This document shows positions 57,771 through 64,000 of a stretch of 64,000 nucleotides of DNA, piece by piece (position 1 is the stretch's first letter; the number at the start of each line of letters is the position of its first letter). Source of the stretch: Phocoena phocoena. Lineage: Eukaryota > Chordata > Mammalia > Artiodactyla > Phocoenidae. The stretch is taken from NCBI RefSeq assembly GCF_963924675.1, contig NC_089224.1, positions 63,783,464 to 63,847,463 of the forward strand, read 5' to 3'. Both the position numbers and the translations under genes were made by a program. Below the pieces are notes generated by a model, which worked only from the letters and a program-made list of their open reading frames with translations, was not told the DNA's origin and searched no databases.

Positions 57771-60700
57771 GGGTGGAGGTGCCCTTCGCTCTCTTCCCTT
57801 CCCTCCAGGCCTGATTTGGCGGTACCGAGACCAAGGCCGCTTTCATTCCCACCCTTGGCCACAGAAACACAGCTCCGCGAGAACCGGAGCCTACCAGAGC
57901 CCTGCGGGTGCACTTGGTTGCCGGAGTGAGCCGAGAGGGTTTTAAGTTGGGGGGAGCCAGGCCCCGCGGCCACTGGCGGGAGGAGTTGGGGGCAGGGCAT
58001 TGGAATTGGTTCGAGAAATGGCTTTATTTCCTTTTGCAACATTTTTTTCTTTTGCTGCTATAGAAGAAAATGATTGATTTTGAAAACCTGCTGGCCCAAG
58101 GATGACGACCCATTTTGCAGGCTATTTCAAAGGAAAAAACTGTCCTCTCTCTCTGGTGCAGAGTTTATTTCTCTACCCTCCTCCCCACGTTTTAATTTTA
58201 AAAAGTCTCTGTCCTGAAAAGCCGGGAAGCGCTCTTATGGGGGATTTGCTTAAGTATTGGGTCTATAAACTTTCAGAGAGCGGACGCAGGAATCACGCTA
58301 GCGCCCCCAAAGTTACCGCATATGATCTCCTCCCTGCCCAACGGCATTTGAGCGATAAACGGAGGTCTCGCGTGCCCCAATTCAAATGCCCACGGACTCA
58401 GCAATCTAGTTATGGAAAGGGATGGGGCCACACACACACCCCCCCCCAGTGTCTTTGGGTAGGGGTGGGGGAGAGCCCTTGCACAAGATGACAGCATAAA
58501 ACTTTGTTGAAACAGTTATTTGCGTGTTTCTAGACCCCTAAGAGTACCGATTTGGCCTAAGGCAGACTACCACCACAAATGCACGGAGTCTCTCCTGCAA
58601 TGCAAGAAAACAAAAATAAAAAGCAGGTGGTTACAGCGACGCAGGGTAGCACAATGGCTCAGTGCGAAGCGGGGTAGAATGCAGTCCCGGAGCCGTCTGC
58701 CGGCAAGCTCCAGACAGCGCACTCTGAACTCAGCTCTTGGCGGTCTGGGCGAATCGAATGCGAAACCGGGGCGTATACGAGTTTGCTGCAATGACCAACC
58801 GTTTGGCGGCACAGCTGCCCATGTCCTCTCAGCTTTTCTCTGCACTGCCCTGGAAGCAAACAAGCAACCCGAAAACGTCCCACTGTGTTTGCTGTGAATT
58901 CAAGTAGCACCAGGCGTTCTAGCAGCCAACCCTCCGTTTAGAAGGGTGATTCCGGGAGGGGAGCAGGTTAAAAAGGGAACCGGCTTGTGTGTGTTTCCCT
59001 TGAAGCCCTTGACTGCCCCCCACCTCCCCCGTTTCAGACCTGCGGACCTGGTAGGGCGCGATAAGGAAACCCTAGCCCGAGAGGGCTAACCCTGGGAGGC
59101 CTGCCTCCAAAGCTGCTTCGGGAACAGACCCCTTAGTCTTGCCCCTAACCCACCGCCTCATGGATCTCTCCTCCCAAGCGTCAAGAAGAAAACAAGCCTT
59201 AAAAACACTACAACTGTGAGGAACTTCATAAACTCTCCAAACTGGAGGCCCAGGTGACCTGCAGCCCCGCGGGCCAGAGGCCCTGAAGTGGGGAGTTGAC
59301 AGCGAGTCACTTCACTTGAGAGACTTAGAGGGCCTAGAAAGACACTGAATCTGGGAACTTTCGCGCTGAAATCTCCAGGTCTCTTGGGAATGCGGGGACC
59401 ACAGACTGTTTTCAAAGCCAAATTTCTCCCGATTTTCTCCAAATGGTCAGGGAAACCGGGGAGTATAAGGAACTTGGGAGTAAAGAATTTTTTTAAAGGA
59501 AAGCAGCAGAGCTCTGCACCAGGTTTGGGGGATATTTCCACTACCAAGGCGACCCACTCTCCTCCCTCAGTCACCTAGCCACCCTATCCCTTTGCCACTC
59601 AAGCAGTCTTGCATTATTTGGTCCCAGGGCCCCGTTTCAGTCCAGTGCACATTGGGGGCTGAGATCTAAATATTCATTTGATATAGCGTAATAATCCTTT
59701 TCTCATATTTGATGGGAATGTTTTCCATAACCCAGTATTTGACAACATCTCCCTATAGGGACAGGTTTGTATTTATGTTGGTAAAATGTCCCCTGCCTCA
59801 AAGTCTATTGTAACCCAACACCTGACAACCCAGAGTCCCATTTCTGTTTGCAGAAAGGGTTTATTCAAGCACATAATGGGATCCCAGCAGAAAGCCTTTC
59901 AGAACAAGGGGCTATGGTAAACTTCACCACATGAACTCCGTTTCCAGGGCTATTAAGCTTTTAATTGGAAAATAGCAGAGGAAATTTCAAGGTGACTATA
60001 ACGTGTTAGCAGTTAGTGCGGAGAAGAAAAGCCGGAGCGGGGATGAATGTAGAAAGCATATGGTCCGAATCACATTTAGGAGGAACAGCCTGCTTCTACT
60101 AAGTCCCAGCGGCTTGTACACTTATGGGAAAAATCATCAAAGAAACTGGAAAGGGAGGGGGGAGGATTACAAGTAAGTGTAACCTCACTAGACCGGATCC
60201 ACTCTCTCGTTCTGCTCTGGGTGGGGTGTGTGTGTCTGTATGTGCACGTGTGTGTTCAAACCACAATTAACTGGATAGAATTGTGATAGGTATTAACAGC
60301 GAAAGGGTGAAAGATAGTGTGCATGTGTGGTTCTCTTTCTCTTGACGCACACACAATCTATATATGTACGTACGTATAAGTCGGAGTGCAGGTGCCGGTG
60401 CTGAGAAACCGAAGATGTCCTGACTGGACGCTCATGACCGCAATCAACACTTAATCAAAAGGACAGTTTCATATTGTCCCGGATGTATAATACATCAGGA
60501 AAATTTCTGCTTTGCTGGATTCTCATGGAGGGGAGGTCAAGGTTCCTATTCTGCTGTTTAAAACGCGACCACGGTGACATGGGAGGCCGGGGCATGCAGA
60601 AAGCCCTTTTATTTTACTTATTTTTTAGAAAGCCCTTTTAAAGCAGGAAAACGAGCTCCCTCTCCCCACGCATGAATTTTTCAGCTGTTACCCTGTCCGT

Positions 60701-60850
60701 GCCTCTTCGGCATCACTCATTGTCCAACTTCACATCGAAAGGGGGGAACAAATGTCTAGCGAGGCGTTGGGGCCACCAGAAATCGATTTTTTGGGGTGAC
60801 AATAATGCCCTTCCACATTTGGGAGAGACTCGTGTGCACCCCCATGGCAT
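57771..60850. other. Repeat-poor DMRT3 upstream DNA
   Basis: No interspersed repeat and no supported gene. A short CA then C tract is at 58430-58447. The stretch 59640-60010 is AT-richer, with homeodomain-like TAATTG/TTTAATT cores (for example near 59957-59968) and no repeat signature, so it could hold conserved regulatory DNA. A GT-rich patch lies at 60219-60256 and alternating tatatatgtacgtacgtata at 60358-60377. Confidence 0.45.
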
Positions 60851-63800
60851 CCCCGAAGCCGCCCTCTGGGGCTCAGGACAGAGGGTAGAGACCTTGCGAC
60901 CGGGGAGTTACTGAACCTGCGTCTGGCGGCCGGGGGGACGGTCACGTCCCCACACCATTTTGGCATCGGGGCCGAGGCTTTTCGGAGCAAACGGGACCTA
61001 AAACGGCCTTCGACCCCGGCGGCCCCCTGCAGACGCGGCTGCGCGGTCGCTCATATTCTAGAACTCTCGAGACCAGCAACAGCTCACCCTGAAGGTAGGC
61101 ACTCCCACGGGTGCAGATTACTCAGACCTAGACTAGACACAAGGTCGCGCCCGCCCCCATCCTTTGCTGTGGCTGCACGGGTGTCGCTCCCGCACTGCAA
61201 CATCTGAGGGGGCCCCTGAACGGCGACCTCCGCCCCGCGCTGTCGAAGGGAGGGACTGGGAAAGGGCGCCCTCGGAGCGCTCCCACTGGGCCAGGGCCGC
61301 GGGGCCCGCAAGCGCCCGGGGCTTCCTGGGCCAAGTCGCGCACACCCCGCCGGGCATGGGGGACTGCAGGCGGCGGGCAAGTCCCTACACGGTTTTAGAA
61401 GAGGGTCGCCTGGGCGGCCTGCAGACCCCGTCTACCTTCGGTGCCAAAGGAAAAAGTAAAACATGTACCCTCCGAGATGAAATGAGAGCAGCGCTGCCTT
61501 TAAAATAGTTTTAACGTAATCTTTCTCCTGTGACTTTAAAAACCAAAAAAGGCCGAGGAAATAATTCCAGGTAATTTAGAGAAACATTCTAGAAACAAGA
61601 GTTTCTGTTCCCCAAAGTGTTTGCTCTGGGGGCGCTGGTGCAGTTCGCAGGACAAGCCCCCTTTCCGGAACTCTCTTCCGCCTCCCCGCTCCTCTGCAGT
61701 CCCGGAAAAAAGCTCTGCTGGGGAGAATGTGGGCGGAGGTGGGGACTTCCAAGGAAGAAGTCCCTTCTCGATTCGACGGGCCCGGGAATGAAGGCGGGAA
61801 ACGGCCAGCGCTGCCCACACCCCAGGGAAAGTTGGGTGCGAACTCCTTGTACCGAGACCAGACCGGCAAGACAGTGACGCAACAACGCCAAGGCGCTGCG
61901 CGGGCACTCTAAAGCACCCCACCCCGGGGAGCCAGGCCAAGACTCAGCTCACTACGCCCAAGCCAGAGCCTCCCGGGCGGGGCGACTTCCGGAGCAGTTA
62001 GGCCGCGCCCACTCTGCGCCCCGCCCCCCAAGCCCTGCTCGCCCCGCCCCTTCGCCCACGACCCGCCCCTTCGCCCACGACCCTCCCCAGCTGTCCCGAC
62101 CGCAGCTTAGGGCTGCTGAAAAGTTTGCAGGCTCTTTTGCGGAGGGTGGGGGAAGGTACTCAACGAACAACTGGCTGACTAAAGGCCGTTTGCGTTTTTT
62201 GAGGGGTACGGGGGAAAGGCGTCTTCTAAAGGCGAGAATCAAGAGTGGCGACTGAACTTACGGGAGTCCGGCGAGCAGCACAGGTCTCAGGCCTCCTCCG
62301 CGTGCGTATGCGCGGAGGGAGAAAGGAGGCCGAGGCCCCGTGCAAGTTGCCGGAGCAAACCTCCCAAAGGGGCGGCGGCGGCGCGTAGGCAGGCAGTGGC
62401 GGCCCCAGCCGGCGGGACGGACAGGGCCAAGTCCGGGAGCCGAGGAAAATCCCCTGCCTTCCACGGGCTGCCCTCTGTATTTCTTTGTGACACGAAGCGC
62501 GTTCTGTAAAGCGCTTTTACCACCACTTGGTGCCAAGTGTCAGGTGCGGTGCAGTTTGTGTGCACGTGAAGCCAGTTCAGCACTGCGGTTACCGTGAAGC
62601 GAGGGGCGGGAGCTCGATTTCTACACGTGGGCGAGAGTTTAATTTGCACGAGGTGCCCGGGAGACGGCAGTGCCGGCTCCCGCCCCTGCCCGGAATGGCG
62701 GTTCCCTGCGTGGGCTCTGGGGGTAAGCGAGTGTCACCAAGAGCGCCCTGGGCCCCGCAGGCGGCTTTCCCCGAGACCCTAGTTACGCAGCGCAGGGTCT
62801 GCAGCACACTAGTGGGGTGAAGGGGACACCCGAGTGAGCGCAGGTCCCGGGAGCTGCGTCCGCTGGAAGCGGGGAAAACTCGCCCTCACCCCCAGCCACT
62901 GCGGGAGTCGCAGGCGGTCTTGGGGAGCTTCGTCTGCCCACAGCTCCAAGTCGCGTGGCGGAAGTTTGCCCGGAGTCCGGGAGAAGACCCGGCGAGCCCG
63001 CCTCGGTCTCTCGCACGGCGCCCGCAAGAGACGAGCACTGGGCGCCCGACACGCCCACACCTGCACACACTTGTGGTGCGCATTCCACATTACACACACT
63101 GCGGGTGCCGCCCGCAGGGGGACGCGGCCTTGTTACAGGTGTCCGTTCAAAGGCGCAGAGCTGAGAAACTTATAGCCCCTCAAACGCGGGTGTTAACATT
63201 CAGCAGACAAGACTTGCTGTCTGTGCTCTTCCTTGTGTTCAGAATTTTAAGTTCCTTACGCAGTCCGCTTGGGCCTGGCCTGCCTGGCGCTCTCCTCCCT
63301 AGCGGTCAAGAATAAGCCTCCTGTTGGAAACCTGAGCGTCGCAGGGCCACTCCACCCCACCAGGCGCGGCCTCGAGGAAGACCGCAGGTCCCTCTTTAAC
63401 GGAGCCATTCGGCGGAGAAGAGAGAAGCAGCCGAAGCTTCCCTCAACTCCGCCTGGGCCCGTTGAAGTCCTGGGGTCTGTGTCCTCGCGCTGGGAGTAGC
63501 CCTTCTTGGGCAGAATCTTCGATAAGAGTCCCCGCGCGGCGGGCGCCCGAATTCAGAACCAAACTCGGCGTCAGGAGAAGCAGTGGACCCTCGGGGCGTA
63601 GGAGGCCCACTAAACAAGCCTGGTTCCCAGGGCTCCGACGGCCCACAGTGGAGCTCCGGGCCGCAGTAGGAGGCCGGGAGGCGCAGGGCCTTCGAAACTG
63701 GAGCCCGGGCTCACCAGGGACCCAGGGGGTGCTCGGTCAGGGCTCTGAGAGCACACACGGGCGCTTTTCCGGGCTCCGCCTGGCTTTCCAGAAACGCAGG

Positions 63801-63900
63801 GGCACTGAAGGGAGCTGTGCTGGGGGAGGGCACACACGCACACACACCCGTTGAAGGGGCGTGCCGAGCTTCTCCATCAAACACACCCGGCAAAATTTGT
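60850..63900. promoter_or_regulatory. Second CpG island, 4-7 kb upstream of DMRT3
   Basis: A long CpG-rich stretch lying between DMRT3 and the expected DMRT1 3' end. It contains clustered GC boxes at 62016-62080, including a 19-bp unit repeated twice (62043-62080), and an ETS-like acttccgg at 61985-61992. Several open frames exist here, but none has a recognisable product and open frames are expected by chance in such GC-rich DNA. It may be an upstream promoter or enhancer island, or the start of a non-coding transcript. Confidence 0.6.
62043..62080. promoter_or_regulatory. Tandem GC-box pair (two 19-bp units)
   Basis: The unit cccgccccttcgcccacga occurs at 62043-62061 and 62062-62080 without a mismatch. 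Each unit carries a CCGCCCC Sp1/KLF-type core. Another GC-box run (gccccgcccccc) lies just before, at 62017-62028. Confidence 0.6.
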
Positions 63901-64000
63901 GTGTTGGGGTCATCTTGGAACAGTAGGAACTGGAAGGCTCCTGGATCCGCAGAAGCCAGGATTATTCAAAGAAATAGAGGGGGCCTGGGCAGTGGGCAGC

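Noticed and set aside
62258..63893. Many overlapping open frames of 60-130 codons in the distal island
   Set aside because: Both strands and all frames are open because GC-rich DNA has few stops. No recognisable protein family and no consistent splice structure.
57800..64000. DMRT1 last exon
   Set aside because: Expected close to the right edge from the mammalian gene order, but no DMRT1-like coding sequence was recognised; it likely lies outside the window.

Overview
The window is mammalian nuclear DNA, almost certainly from a cetacean. The main evidence is sixteen tRNA-derived SINEs of the CHR type (start like cttccctggtggcgcagtgg, internal A and B boxes, A-rich tail, clear target-site duplications). 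This family marks whales, hippos and ruminants, and the short ~200-bp form dominates whale genomes. Young L1 LINEs of cetartiodactyl type support this. A toothed whale is plausible, but the species cannot be fixed from the sequence.

The one protein-coding gene I can support is DMRT3, on the minus strand. Exon 1 (57086-56627) encodes the DM zinc-finger domain and exon 2 (44500-43536) encodes the DMA domain and C-terminus. A ~12.1-kb intron separates them, with consensus GT and AG ends. The spliced frame is 474 codons and intact, so the gene looks functional. In mammals the order is DMRT1-DMRT3-DMRT2. On this orientation DMRT1 should lie beyond 64 kb and DMRT2 below position 1; I found no exon of either.

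Layout. 1-43 kb is repeat-rich DNA downstream of DMRT3 (the DMRT3-DMRT2 interval). It holds an L2 split by an LTR-like element that is itself split by a twin-primed L1 (0.2-3.1 kb), older L1M pieces with young insertions (4.3-7.5 kb), a near full-length plus-strand L1 (7.8-15.05 kb), a mix of SINE, MER5, MIR and MLT1 copies (15-26 kb), a near full-length minus-strand L1 carrying three SINEs (26.8-34.5 kb), and further sparse repeats. 43.2-57.1 kb is DMRT3. From about 47.8 kb to the window end there are almost no interspersed repeats. CpG-rich DNA covers the DMRT3 5' end (~56.4-57.8 kb), and a second island lies at ~60.9-63.9 kb.

Both long L1s have broken reading frames. I see no CRISPR array, bacterial-type operon, free-standing tRNA or rRNA gene, or an undescribed system. 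The most informative points are the Ala at the codon matching horse DMRT3 Ser301, the distal island with tandem GC boxes, two CTCF-like motifs, an unexplained ~110-bp repeated segment, and several nested or paired insertions that record relative age.
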